Assembly (NCBI GenBank): GCA_016710165.1
Contig: JADJLJ010000001.1
Location: 1,054,001-1,118,000 of the forward strand
DNA length: 64,000 bases
Source: Chitinophagaceae bacterium
GTDB lineage: Bacteria; Bacteroidota; Bacteroidia; Chitinophagales; Chitinophagaceae
Reading direction: 5' to 3'
This document shows, piece after piece, positions 40,545 to 49,181 of the stretch (the stretch's first letter is position 1; each line of letters starts with the position of its first letter). The position numbers were made by a program, and so were the translations under genes. Below the pieces are notes generated by a model. The model saw only the letters and a program-made list of their open reading frames with translations. It was not told the DNA's origin and ran no database searches.

Positions 40545-41402
40545 ATGAAAAAGACCGCTCTCCTGCTTTCAGGTATCCTGGTATCCGTGATCGCATTTTC
40601 GCAAACGGCTGCCGTTAAACCCATTAATCCAGGTAAAATTCAATTAAGCGACGGACAAAAGATCATTGCTGCCAGCTCCATCGCCATTGAAGCAGACATG
40701 GGCATGGGTATGCAACTCAACAGCAACACCGCTTCTGAAAACATCCTGGAAGTTAAAAGCAGTACTGCAAAAGACTACACCATTACCAGTACACTTACTA
40801 AACTAAAAGTGGATTTTAACATGGCAGGGCAGTCAACCAATTATGATTCAGAAAAGAACAGCACCCCTTCATCGGATATCGAAAAGACATTTGCCGAAAG
40901 ACTGAACAAGCCGGTGGATGTGATCCTGGACAACACAACCGGTACGGCAACCCTCAAAGAAAAGCAAAAGAAAAGTGATGGTGAAGAGGAGAACCCGATG
41001 GGTGGATTGATGAATGCCTTTGCCGAAAGTTCAGACGATGCAGTGGTTTCCGGTGCTTTCGAACTGATCCCTGCCGGTAAAAGTATTGGGGACAGCTGGT
41101 CCGATACCACCAGGTCGAAAGAGATGACCACCATCCGTAATTACACGCTGAGATCAGTTTCCGGGAATGATGCACTGATCCAACTGGATGCCGTTACCAC
41201 CGCCAGCAATAAACTGGATTTCCAGGGAATGGAATTTGAATTTAAAAGCACAACAAAATCAACGGGAGAGATCACGTCTGATATCAGTACCGGGCAGATA
41301 AAGAATAAAAATACAAAAGCAGATATAACCGGTACTATTCAGCTCATGGGGCAGGACATGCCGGTAACAGCAAAAGTAACTTCCACCGGTACCTATAAGT
41401 AA
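40545..41402 (+). CDS. Secreted DUF6263-like protein
   Basis: The 285-residue product (ATG 40545) has a signal peptide (MKKTALLLSGILVSVIAFSQ). The mature part is beta-rich with repeated Thr/Ser/Lys strands such as ENILEVKSSTAKDYTITSTL and FELIPAGKSIGDSW, in the style of the DUF6263 family, whose function is not known to me. A start upstream at 40434 would overlap the terminator of the cold-shock gene and is rejected. It converges closely on the MFS gene (stop codons 41402 and 41408). Confidence 0.75.
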   Translation: MKKTALLLSGILVSVIAFSQTAAVKPINPGKIQLSDGQKIIAASSIAIEADMGMGMQLNSNTASENILEVKSSTAKDYTITSTLTKLKVDFNMAGQSTNYDSEKNSTPSSDIEKTFAERLNKPVDVILDNTTGTATLKEKQKKSDGEEENPMGGLMNAFAESSDDAVVSGAFELIPAGKSIGDSWSDTTRSKEMTTIRNYTLRSVSGNDALIQLDAVTTASNKLDFQGMEFEFKSTTKSTGEITSDISTGQIKNKNTKADITGTIQLMGQDMPVTAKVTSTGTYK

Positions 41403-41407
41403 ATGAT

Positions 41408-42613
41408 TTACCGGCTCAATTGCAGACGGTAATAACCTGCCGCCGTAAGCAGGCAAATACCGCCTATTATCCACCACAGGTTATTAAATCCTGTTGCAAA
41501 AGCTACTTGTGTACCGGCAGCACTGCCTATCACCTGGGCTGCACTCCAGGCCATGGTATACAAGGCAGCATATTCTCCCCTGTTGCCTTCCGAACTCCGG
41601 GATATGTAGTAGGAATTCATGAACGGCATTGCGATCATTTCTGCAAAGGTTACGGTAAGCGTAGACAGCACAGCAATAAGAAATCCATTCGCACCAGGGA
41701 TATTCAATATAAAGAATGAGGCGGCCATTAAAACCGTGCCGGTTGTCATCAGGCGCAGGTAAGGTATCCTCCCCTCCAGTTTAAATACGATCACCATTTC
41801 CATCACAGCAATAAGGATCCCGTTCATCGCCATCACAACCCCTATCCAGAATTCGTTGATATGCAATCCTTCTTTGAAATACATGGGAATGGTGGTGAAC
41901 AACTGGAAAAAACAAAGGGCAAACAATACCTGCAGGCCAATAAAATACATAAATGTTTTATCGGCGTGGGCCGCTTTTTCCTTCACCGGCGCTGGTTTTG
42001 ACTTGGACAGATTCTGCTGCTGGGCCAGCGATACCTTGGGAACCAGCCATAACAGCAGGAATGCTGCCGTTATATTGGTAAAGCCGTCCACCCAAAACAA
42101 TAAATGATAATTGATGGAAGCAAGAAAACCACCCAGCGCCCCTCCTACACCCCATCCCACGTTAATGGCAAGCCTTACGAGAGAAAAAGACTGTGTCCGG
42201 TTTTGGGGATTGCTGTAGTGAGCAACAGCGGTTGCATTCGCAGGACGGAATGATTCATTTACCATGCTCAGGAAAAATGTACAGATGCATATGGATGTAA
42301 AACTGTTCATTTTTCCAAGTGTGATGAACAAAATACCCCCCAGGAACAATGAAACGAATTGTGTGTAATAGAAACCAAAACGGTCGCTGATCCTGCCGCC
42401 CAGGAAAGCCCCCACCATCGACCCCAGTCCATACACAGCAACTACGTACCCAGCCTGGCGGGTGGTGTAGCCGATGTGTTTACAGTACAATGTCATAAAT
42501 GGCAGTACCATGGTACCGCTCCGGTTTATCAGCATGACCAGGGCCAGCAGCCACATCCGCCTGCTTAACCCGGTATAGGCATTCTTGTAAAGATTAACAG
42601 TAGCACTGATCAT
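41408..42613 (-). CDS. MFS transporter
   Basis: The product of about 401 residues starts at ATG 42613 and has 12 membrane segments. The loop after helix 2, GGRISDRFGFYYTQ, is the MFS signature. Helix 1 begins RRMWLLALVMLINRSGTMVLPFM, a wording I associate with Bacteroidota multidrug-type members. The longer frame to 42655 is rejected because a -7 box (TAACTTTG, minus strand 42632-42625) lies within it. Substrate unknown. The redoxin gene lies upstream on the same strand. Confidence 0.87.
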   Translation of the reverse strand: MISATVNLYKNAYTGLSRRMWLLALVMLINRSGTMVLPFMTLYCKHIGYTTRQAGYVVAVYGLGSMVGAFLGGRISDRFGFYYTQFVSLFLGGILFITLGKMNSFTSICICTFFLSMVNESFRPANATAVAHYSNPQNRTQSFSLVRLAINVGWGVGGALGGFLASINYHLLFWVDGFTNITAAFLLLWLVPKVSLAQQQNLSKSKPAPVKEKAAHADKTFMYFIGLQVLFALCFFQLFTTIPMYFKEGLHINEFWIGVVMAMNGILIAVMEMVIVFKLEGRIPYLRLMTTGTVLMAASFFILNIPGANGFLIAVLSTLTVTFAEMIAMPFMNSYYISRSSEGNRGEYAALYTMAWSAAQVIGSAAGTQVAFATGFNNLWWIIGGICLLTAAGYYRLQLSR

Positions 42614-42624
42614 AAAAAGTGCTG

Positions 42625-42632
42625 CAAAGTTA
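42625..42632 (-). promoter_or_regulatory. -7 box of the MFS gene
   Basis: On the minus strand TAACTTTG matches TAnnTTTG and lies 11 bases before the ATG at 42613, giving an almost leaderless transcript. Confidence 0.6.
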
Positions 42633-42664
42633 TTTATTTGCAACACCTGGCTCAAAAAATTATA

Positions 42665-43264
42665 TCAAAGGTTATCAAGTATGTCCTTTACAGAAACCCG
42701 TTTCCGGTAATCGGTATTAAAAAAAACATACTTCACTTTTCCATCTGTCCCGATGATATACGTTGCCGGTACCGGCAGGTTGGCCCCGTTTGCCCCGTTC
42801 GCTTTGTCAAAATCTATCCCGTAACCCTTGTACCTGGATATTGTTTTCGCATCCACAGCAAAATTCACCTTATACAACTTCATGATCTCCAGGCCTGCAT
42901 CTTCCAGCACCGGGAAGGCAGCCCTGGTCTTTTCAATGGTCTTCCGGATACCATCAGCTGTTTCTGGTGTAACAGCCAGTACGGTGACCTTTTTATCCCG
43001 CAGCAATTGTAATGAATCGGCAAAATGGCTCAGTTGCTTATTGCAATGCGGACACCATTGTCCCCGGTAAAAAAGAATTACCACAGGGCCCTCCTTCAAA
43101 CGTTCCTTCAGACTCAGCGTCTTCCCATCCTGGTCCTTAGCGGTAAAATCAGGTGCCATATCTCCCGCTTTTAAACCACCGGGATAAACGGTTTCTGTTT
43201 GTGCAAATAGAAATGAGGAAAAGAAAACCAATAGGGTAATGGGGATAAGCGATCTCTTTATCAT
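42665..43264 (-). CDS. Exported peroxiredoxin-like (AhpC/TSA) protein
   Basis: The 199-residue product has a signal peptide (MIKRSLIPITLLVFFSSFLFAQ) and a redoxin fold: GDMAPDFTAKDQDGKTLSL, the active site LFYRGQWCPHCNKQL, and the cis-Pro loop LPVPATYIIGTDGKV. The CPHC pair resembles thiol-reducing or Prx-like proteins of the periplasm. It may detoxify peroxide or keep thiols reduced. An MFS gene follows on the same strand but has its own -7 box. Confidence 0.9.
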   Translation of the reverse strand: MIKRSLIPITLLVFFSSFLFAQTETVYPGGLKAGDMAPDFTAKDQDGKTLSLKERLKEGPVVILFYRGQWCPHCNKQLSHFADSLQLLRDKKVTVLAVTPETADGIRKTIEKTRAAFPVLEDAGLEIMKLYKVNFAVDAKTISRYKGYGIDFDKANGANGANLPVPATYIIGTDGKVKYVFFNTDYRKRVSVKDILDNL

Positions 43265-43338
43265 GATTTTTTTTCAAAAGTAAAGAGATGAAACCAGCCC
43301 TTAAGTCGGCTTTACGACATCCGGGATAAAGCAGGCAC

Positions 43339-43770
43339 TTATTGTTTGTAATTTTCAGACCTGGGCATATTGTCAAAAGCAATTTTACAAATTGCCGGTG
43401 GAATGGCCAGTTTACGCACTTTCGTATCCATCCAGGCTCCATCTGCTGTAATTACCGCTGCAAGCGTATCCCCATTTATCCACAATTCATTTACCAGGCT
43501 CCACCGGGAAGCATCCGCATTGCATTTCTCCAGTTTCAGGTTGATGACCAGTGAATCACCGAATTTGATCTCCTTTTTGAAAACGCATTCTTCCCGGAAT
43601 AAAATAAGCCCGATATTATTCTCTAAAAGGAACAGTGGGGTGATCCCGTTCTCTGTCATGTATGAAAGCCTGCAAAAAGCACCATAGTCGTAATACTTTG
43701 AATGAAGCACGTGATAGTTGGGGTCGATATCTGCCCAGCGTATCTCTGCTTTTTTTGAATATTCCTTCAT
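43339..43770 (-). CDS. Hotdog-fold acyl-CoA thioesterase
   Basis: The 143-residue product (ATG 43770) is of the 4HBT type: AEIRWADIDPNYHVLHSKYYDYGAF carries the Asp-centred motif (usually D-x-x-xHV-N), and DSLVINLKLEKC and DGAWMDTKVRKL are the sheet strands. It probably hydrolyses a thioester such as an acyl-CoA. A longer reading frame to 43791 is rejected since it starts inside the glgP terminator. Confidence 0.87.
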   Translation of the reverse strand: MKEYSKKAEIRWADIDPNYHVLHSKYYDYGAFCRLSYMTENGITPLFLLENNIGLILFREECVFKKEIKFGDSLVINLKLEKCNADASRWSLVNELWINGDTLAAVITADGAWMDTKVRKLAIPPAICKIAFDNMPRSENYKQ

Positions 43771-43784
43771 AAGCGTCCTAATAA

Positions 43785-43811
43785 AAAACATCCCGTTTCC
43801 CGGGATGTTTT
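43785..43811 (-). terminator. Terminator after the glucan phosphorylase gene
   Basis: AAAACATCCCG (43785-43795) and CGGGATGTTTT (43801-43811) form an 11-bp stem with loop TTTCC. On the minus strand it follows the phosphorylase stop codon at 43827 and precedes the thioesterase start. Confidence 0.88.
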
Positions 43812-43826
43812 AAAGTTAAGTATCTT

Positions 43827-45479
43827 TTATTTGTAGAGGATGGAATAATATTCCCTGGCCATCCGGTTGCTGTCGAACTGCCAGCGTACGTCCCGCATAC
43901 CGTTCTTGATTATCTGCCGCCAAACATCATGGTTCTCGTAATAAAGCGGCAATACCTGGTTTTCCAGTATCTCGTACAGTTTGTTCAGATCATATTCATC
44001 CTGTTCGTGCACACTGATATTCTCATAGTCAATGGGCGGAACAACAAAGCCGTTATTCCCGTGATTAATGAACTCACATATCCACCCGTCGTGTGTACTG
44101 CAGTTTACAGAACCGTTCATGGCAGCTGTCATACCGCTGGTTCCGCTTGCCTCGCGGGGAACACGGGGATTATTCAGCCAAAGATCCGATGCCTGTTTTA
44201 ACCGCTTGCTCAACGCCAGCTCATAACCTACGCAAACAGCTACATTATCATACTTCTTGCTTAAATGAACCAATGCATTGAAATCGCTGATGGCAGGATA
44301 ATCAACCGGGTATGGCTTGCCTGCCCAGATGATCTGCACCGGGTACTTCGGGTTATTTAACAATGCCTCAAATCTTTCTTCATCCCGGGTCAGCAATTCA
44401 GCCCTTTTGTAGCCGGCAAACCTTCTGGCCCATACGATCGTAAATACATCTGGATTTAACAGCTTACCTGTCTGGTCGGCTACAATATCAAAAGCCCGTT
44501 TCTTTAAATATTTTTTCCGGTCATCAAAGCTGCCGTCGTTATGCTCTTCCATGAACCGGTACAGTTGTTTATCGGCCCAGTAATGCCAGTTCTGGGCATT
44601 GGTGATGGCGGTTATTTCGCAGATATCCTCGTATTTGCTCCAGAGTTTACGGCTTACCTCCCCATGCAACTGGCTGACCCCGTTTGCAAATTTTGCAAAA
44701 CGCAATGCCGCCAATGAATGATTGAAGAGGTCCCCTTCCATGCCCGTGAGTTTCCGGACCTCATCAAGTTTTAATCCGCAGAAATAGCTCATCTTTTCGC
44801 AAAGGTGGATATCGTGCTTTTCATTTCCGGCCTCTTCCGGGGTATGCGTGGTGAATACCAGGCGGTTCCGGACTTCTTCTATACTGCCGAATTTCTTATA
44901 CAGGTAAAAAGCAGCACTTACGGCATGGGCTTCATTCAAATGATAGAGTTCGGGATTAAAATTCAATTCATCGATCAATTTTGCCCCACCTACACCCAGC
45001 AAAATGAACTGGGCCACTTTGGTAGCTACATTGGCATCGTACAACCGGTGCGAAATGGTTTGAGAAACATAATCATTTTCCGGCAGGTCGGTACTCAGTA
45101 AAAAAAGCGGGGCCGATTTAAATGTTTCGGGATTGAGGTACCAGGCTTTCACCCAAACCGGGTGTTCATGTATATCAATCTGGAACTTGATACCGGTATC
45201 TTCCAGGAAATTGTAGATCTTTTCATTCCACTGCACCTGCAGGGTCTGGTCCTGGTTACGGGCCTGGTCGTAGTAACCGTATTTCCAGAGAATGCCGATG
45301 CCAATAAGATTCTGGCGTAATTCATAAGCACTGCGCATGTGGGAGCCACTTAAGAATCCAAGGCCACCGCTGTAGATCTTTAAAGGCTGGTGTACGGCAA
45401 ACTCCATGGAGAAGTAAGCAACACGCTTATTATACTGCCCGTCTACTTCATAGGGTACGTTAAAAGAAGAAAAATTCAT
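43827..45479 (-). CDS. glgP: Alpha-glucan phosphorylase family protein
   Basis: The 550-residue product belongs to the short GT35 group that removes glucose-1-phosphate from glycogen or maltodextrin. Fold elements include FSMEFAVHQPLKIYSGGLGFLSGSH at the start, the helix EAHAVSAAFYL and VWARRFAGYKRAELL. In the C-terminal site the usual PLP-lysine motif GTSGMKAA reads EASGTSGMTAAMNG: Thr (ACA, complement of 44127-44129) stands where the PLP-binding lysine is expected. If the alignment is right, PLP could not form the usual Schiff base. I cannot tell whether this is a lineage feature or a single mutation. No branching or debranching enzyme lies beside it. Confidence 0.9.
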   Translation of the reverse strand: MNFSSFNVPYEVDGQYNKRVAYFSMEFAVHQPLKIYSGGLGFLSGSHMRSAYELRQNLIGIGILWKYGYYDQARNQDQTLQVQWNEKIYNFLEDTGIKFQIDIHEHPVWVKAWYLNPETFKSAPLFLLSTDLPENDYVSQTISHRLYDANVATKVAQFILLGVGGAKLIDELNFNPELYHLNEAHAVSAAFYLYKKFGSIEEVRNRLVFTTHTPEEAGNEKHDIHLCEKMSYFCGLKLDEVRKLTGMEGDLFNHSLAALRFAKFANGVSQLHGEVSRKLWSKYEDICEITAITNAQNWHYWADKQLYRFMEEHNDGSFDDRKKYLKKRAFDIVADQTGKLLNPDVFTIVWARRFAGYKRAELLTRDEERFEALLNNPKYPVQIIWAGKPYPVDYPAISDFNALVHLSKKYDNVAVCVGYELALSKRLKQASDLWLNNPRVPREASGTSGMTAAMNGSVNCSTHDGWICEFINHGNNGFVVPPIDYENISVHEQDEYDLNKLYEILENQVLPLYYENHDVWRQIIKNGMRDVRWQFDSNRMAREYYSILYK

Positions 45480-45543
45480 AATGGATTAATTGGTTCAGGT
45501 GGCAATAATACGGAAATTTAGAGATATATGTAAATGGTACACA

Positions 45544-45930
45544 TTATGGTTTGTCTACCACGGCGGTGACCTCTATTTCTATCAGCAGTTCTTTATCAAT
45601 AAGATTTGATACTTCTACCATCGTTGCAACGGGCTTAATATCCCTGAAAAATTCACCGTGAGCCCGGCCGGCCTCTTCCCATTGGCTGATGCTGGTAACA
45701 AACATTCTTGTACGGACAACATCTGACAGCGAGGCACCTGCCTCCAGCAGCACTTTTTCAATTTTTTTAAAAATATAAACGGTTTGCGCATACAGATCGC
45801 CCTTCCCGACCAGTACATCTCCATCCATCGCTGTCGTTCCAGCCACTTCAATGATATTACCTACCCGTACTGCCCGGGAGTATCCCACAATGTCCTCCCA
45901 GGGTGACCCGGAACTGAATGTACTTCGCAT
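45544..45930 (-). CDS. RidA family protein
   Basis: The 128-residue YjgF/YER057c/UK114-type protein forms a trimer that in RidA hydrolyses reactive enamine/imine intermediates. Typical blocks are present: VGNIIEVAGTTAMDGD, an ALFD-like helix QTVYIFKKIEKVLLEAGASLSDVVRTRMFVT, and IEIEVTAVVDKP. The Arg of VVRTRMF, used for substrate binding in active RidA, is retained. It is divergent from mntR. Confidence 0.9.
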   Translation of the reverse strand: MRSTFSSGSPWEDIVGYSRAVRVGNIIEVAGTTAMDGDVLVGKGDLYAQTVYIFKKIEKVLLEAGASLSDVVRTRMFVTSISQWEEAGRAHGEFFRDIKPVATMVEVSNLIDKELLIEIEVTAVVDKP

Positions 45931-46010
45931 ACACGATCATTTACCGGCACAAATTACAAACAACCCGGACACCGGCATAAATAAATTATTTGGCGAATAG
46001 TAAAACTATT

Positions 46011-46026
46011 TTTAGATTTGTCTAAA
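46011..46026 (+). promoter_or_regulatory. MntR-type operator overlapping the mntR -7 box
   Basis: TTTAGA-TTTG-TCTAAA (46011-46026) is a perfect 6-bp inverted repeat with AT-rich flanks, similar to DtxR/MntR boxes. The -7 box TAGATTTG (46013-46020) lies inside it, so binding would block initiation. The mntR ATG is at 46043. Confidence 0.8.
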
Positions 46027-46042
46027 TTTTATTTTCGATACC

Positions 46043-46705
46043 ATGGATTTTACCACCAGTGAACAGAATTACATCAAGCGGATTTACCACCTTCAGCAGG
46101 AAAGCGGGCTGGTCAACACCAATTCGCTGGCAGCTGAAATGCACACGCGGGCAGCTTCCGTAACCGATATGCTGAAAAAACTGAAATCAAAAAAACTGCT
46201 TCAGTATGAACGCTACCGGGGTTTTAAACTAAATGAAGCAGGTAAAAAAGCAGCCCTGGATGTAATACGCAAACACCGGCTCTGGGAATATTTTTTAGCC
46301 GAGGTATTGAAATTTGACTGGGATAAAGTACACCCCATTGCCGAACAACTGGAACACATAAACAGCGATGAACTGATACAGCGACTGGATAAATTTTTAG
46401 GCAATCCCTCCTTTGATCCGCATGGAGACCCCATCCCCGACCGGAATGGCAAAATACCTGTAATGAACCAGCTCAGCCTTTCGGGTGTTCCGGTCAAAAA
46501 ACAGGTTACCGTAAGTTCGGTGGGTAATCAAACGGCCCAGATGCTTGAAATGCTCAGGCATTACAAAATTGCGCTTGGTACACAACTGCAGGTGATCCAG
46601 AAATTTACGTTTGATGGTTCACTGGAAATAAAGGTTTTGAAACAGTCCTCCTGCATCATCAGTGAACAGGTGGCTAAAAATGTTTTTGTACATTATGACA
46701 GGTAA
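46043..46705 (+). CDS. mntR: DtxR/MntR-family metal-dependent repressor
   Basis: The 220-residue product has the winged HTH (SEQNYIKRIYHLQQESG to ATVT-like TRAASVTDMLKKLKSKKLL), a dimerisation domain with the metal-binding block HPIAEQLEHINSDEL, the DPHGDPIP motif, and a C-terminal FeoA-like domain (about residues 150-220). It is expected to sense Mn2+ or Fe2+ and repress its own operon through the palindrome at 46011. The next gene is an Nramp transporter that starts within its last codons, so the two form one transport-and-control unit. Confidence 0.92.
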   Translation: MDFTTSEQNYIKRIYHLQQESGLVNTNSLAAEMHTRAASVTDMLKKLKSKKLLQYERYRGFKLNEAGKKAALDVIRKHRLWEYFLAEVLKFDWDKVHPIAEQLEHINSDELIQRLDKFLGNPSFDPHGDPIPDRNGKIPVMNQLSLSGVPVKKQVTVSSVGNQTAQMLEMLRHYKIALGTQLQVIQKFTFDGSLEIKVLKQSSCIISEQVAKNVFVHYDR

Positions 46706-48572
46706 AAAAAACAACGATGCTTCTTTAAGTGAAGTACATGAATCCGTTGATACCACGGTGAAGAAGACCGGTTGGCGCAGGATATTCTCCTTTTTAGGGC
46801 CCGCATATCTTGTGAGTGTGGGTTACATGGACCCCGGCAACTGGGCAACAGACCTGGCAGGCGGAAGTAAATTTGGCTATACCCTTATCTGGGTCTTGCT
46901 GATGAGCAACCTGATGGCATTGCTGCTGCAGGGACTTTCTGCAAGACTGGGCATCGTAAGGGGTAGAGACCTGGCGCAGGCCAACAGGGAAACGTATCCC
47001 AAAGTCGTAAACTTTTTTTTGTACATCCTTGCAGAGATCGCCATTGCTGCCACCGACCTGGCTGAAGTGCTGGGCATGGCGATCGGTATCCAGTTACTGA
47101 CCGGGCTGCCGCTTGTATGGGGAGTTTCCATCACTGTCCTGGATACCTTCCTGCTGCTATTCCTTCAGCGCCTGGGCATACGTAAAATGGAAGCCTTTAT
47201 CATCAGCCTTGTAGGCGTTATCGGGATTTCCTTTTTGATACAGATCATTTTGGCCGAACCTCCCATGGGTGAACTGGTAACGGGGTTCATACCGGGCAAA
47301 ATGAGTGATGAAGCCTTATATATAGCCATTGGTATCATTGGCGCCACGGTAATGCCGCACAATCTGTACCTCCACTCCGCCCTGGTACAAACCCGTAAGA
47401 TAGACCGCTCCGATGCAGGGATCAGGCAGGCGATCAAATTCAACCGGATCGATACAACCATCGCATTGAACCTTGCCTTTTTTGTAAATGCAGCCATTTT
47501 AATTGTTGCGGCAACTGTTTTTTTCAAAACCGGTAATTCAGATGTGGCAGAGATCAAGGTTGCCCACCAGCTATTACCCCAGTTCCTCGGAAACCTTGCC
47601 CCGGTACTTTTTGCAGTGGCATTGATCGCTTCCGGGCAAAGCAGCACCATTACCGGTACGTTGGCAGGGCAGATAATCATGGAAGGTTATTTAAGCCTCC
47701 GAATCAACCCGATGCTGAGGAGGCTGATCACCAGGCTGGTTGCCATTATCCCTGCACTGATCGTGATCATCCTATACGGAGAGAATAATGTAGATGCCCT
47801 TCTGATCCTGAGCCAGGTGATCCTGAGCCTTCAACTTGGTTTCGCCATTATTCCGCTGATCCATTTTGTAAGCGACAAAAAAACAATGGGAAAATTTGCC
47901 ATCAAGACCATCACAAAGATCGCTGCATGGATCATTGCCTCCGTACTCGTGTTCCTGAACCTGAAGATGCTGGTGAATGAAATGGGAGCCGTTTATTCGG
48001 ATGGGGCTTTATGGCAGAAGATATTACTTACATTGGGAGGATTGATATGCCTGGCATTACTGGTCTACATCATCTTAAGCCCGCTCTTTTCAAGAACCAA
48101 AAGAACTTCACCCGGCAAAATACACCCGGGCGAAGGCACTTTCCGTGAACTGGTCATTCCCAGTTTCAAAAAAATCGCCATCGCACTTGACTTCAGTGAA
48201 AATGATGATAAACTGCTGGCGTATGCCATTGGCCAGGGCAAAGATGATACCCACTACCTCCTTGTTCACATCGTTGAAAGCCCTTCCGCAAAATTATTCG
48301 GAAAAGACAGCGATGATTACGAATCAAGAAAGGACAAGGAAAGGCTGGACTCCTATGTCATGGAACTGCAGGCCCGTGGATTCACCGCCGAAGGCTTCCT
48401 GGGATATAAGAACAGGGTCAAAGAAATTGTACGCATTACCAAGGGTGTGCATGCCGACATGCTGGTGATGGGTGCACATGGCCATTCCGGTTTCAGGGAT
48501 TTCGTTTATGGTGAAACGGTGAATGCCGTGCGGCATGAATTAAAGATACCGGTGCTCATTGTTAATTTATAA
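46695..48572 (+). CDS. Nramp metal transporter fused to a universal stress protein domain
   Basis: The 625-residue product (ATG 46695, overlapping mntR by 11 bases) has 11 membrane helices of the Nramp fold. The helix 1 motif DPGNWATDL and the helix 6 motif MPHNLYLHSAL hold the metal-coordinating residues for Mn2+ or Fe2+ uptake. Residues about 480-625 form a UspA domain (KKIAIALDFSENDDKLLAYA to VMGAHGHSGFRDFVYGETVNAV) with the G-x2-G-x9-G-(S/T)-type nucleotide motif. The domain may regulate transport by ATP binding. A longer start at 46662 is possible. The 3' end overlaps the convergent DUF922 gene by 11 bases. Confidence 0.9.
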   Translation: MTGKKNNDASLSEVHESVDTTVKKTGWRRIFSFLGPAYLVSVGYMDPGNWATDLAGGSKFGYTLIWVLLMSNLMALLLQGLSARLGIVRGRDLAQANRETYPKVVNFFLYILAEIAIAATDLAEVLGMAIGIQLLTGLPLVWGVSITVLDTFLLLFLQRLGIRKMEAFIISLVGVIGISFLIQIILAEPPMGELVTGFIPGKMSDEALYIAIGIIGATVMPHNLYLHSALVQTRKIDRSDAGIRQAIKFNRIDTTIALNLAFFVNAAILIVAATVFFKTGNSDVAEIKVAHQLLPQFLGNLAPVLFAVALIASGQSSTITGTLAGQIIMEGYLSLRINPMLRRLITRLVAIIPALIVIILYGENNVDALLILSQVILSLQLGFAIIPLIHFVSDKKTMGKFAIKTITKIAAWIIASVLVFLNLKMLVNEMGAVYSDGALWQKILLTLGGLICLALLVYIILSPLFSRTKRTSPGKIHPGEGTFRELVIPSFKKIAIALDFSENDDKLLAYAIGQGKDDTHYLLVHIVESPSAKLFGKDSDDYESRKDKERLDSYVMELQARGFTAEGFLGYKNRVKEIVRITKGVHADMLVMGAHGHSGFRDFVYGETVNAVRHELKIPVLIVNL

Positions 48573-49143
48573 CAAGCTCAGCAAGCATCTTATCAATTTT
48601 CCTGTTCCACGCTCCCTGTACTTTCCGGATGCGGCCGTTTGAGGTCTGCCCGTCGTATTCATCCTGCATGGTGTCCAATGAATCGTAACATTCATCATAA
48701 ATGGAATCAACCACCGCAGAATAATTACCGGCGGTAAGTTTTGCTGCCTTTAATTTTTTAACAAACAAGCAGGTATTGATCCAGGTGATATCGAAATGGT
48801 GCTGTTCATGCGTAAGGGCATAATCGGTATTCATGTTCTTCCTGAACCAGGAATTCCTTTTATTGAAATAACAATAAACGATTATTACAACATGGGCCCT
48901 GCCGTTCGTTGATTGCATGGACATCCGGTAACCAAACCCTGACTCTGTGATGGCAGCCGCCATGCTGTTCTGACCGGGCCTGCCCTTAAAATCATCCCAC
49001 CTGAGTTTCTGTTCCGGATTGTAGTAAATAGTATCTCCCCGATGTACCCCGCCTCCGTCATACCACTGAATGGTTGTGGTAAACTGTGCAAATGAAATAG
49101 TACAGACCAGCAATGCTGCAATGAGGAAGGAGAATTTTTTCAT
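48562..49143 (-). CDS. Exported DUF922-type putative metalloprotease
   Basis: The 193-residue product has a signal peptide (MKKFSFLIAALLVCTISFAQ) and a DUF922 core with the zinc-protease motif HEQHH (HExxH) in ALTHEQHHFDITW, preceded by LRWDDFKGRPGQNS. The third zinc ligand of such proteases cannot be fixed. Enzymatic activity is likely but not shown. Its end overlaps the convergent Nramp fusion gene. Confidence 0.85.
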   Translation of the reverse strand: MKKFSFLIAALLVCTISFAQFTTTIQWYDGGGVHRGDTIYYNPEQKLRWDDFKGRPGQNSMAAAITESGFGYRMSMQSTNGRAHVVIIVYCYFNKRNSWFRKNMNTDYALTHEQHHFDITWINTCLFVKKLKAAKLTAGNYSAVVDSIYDECYDSLDTMQDEYDGQTSNGRIRKVQGAWNRKIDKMLAELVIN

Positions 49144-49181
49144 GTCGGATTATAAACCTAACACCAAATCAACAAAAATTA

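Noticed and set aside
42613..42655. N-terminal extension of the MFS transporter
   Set aside because: The extra codons overlap the -7 box TAACTTTG, whose spacing fits a start at 42613.
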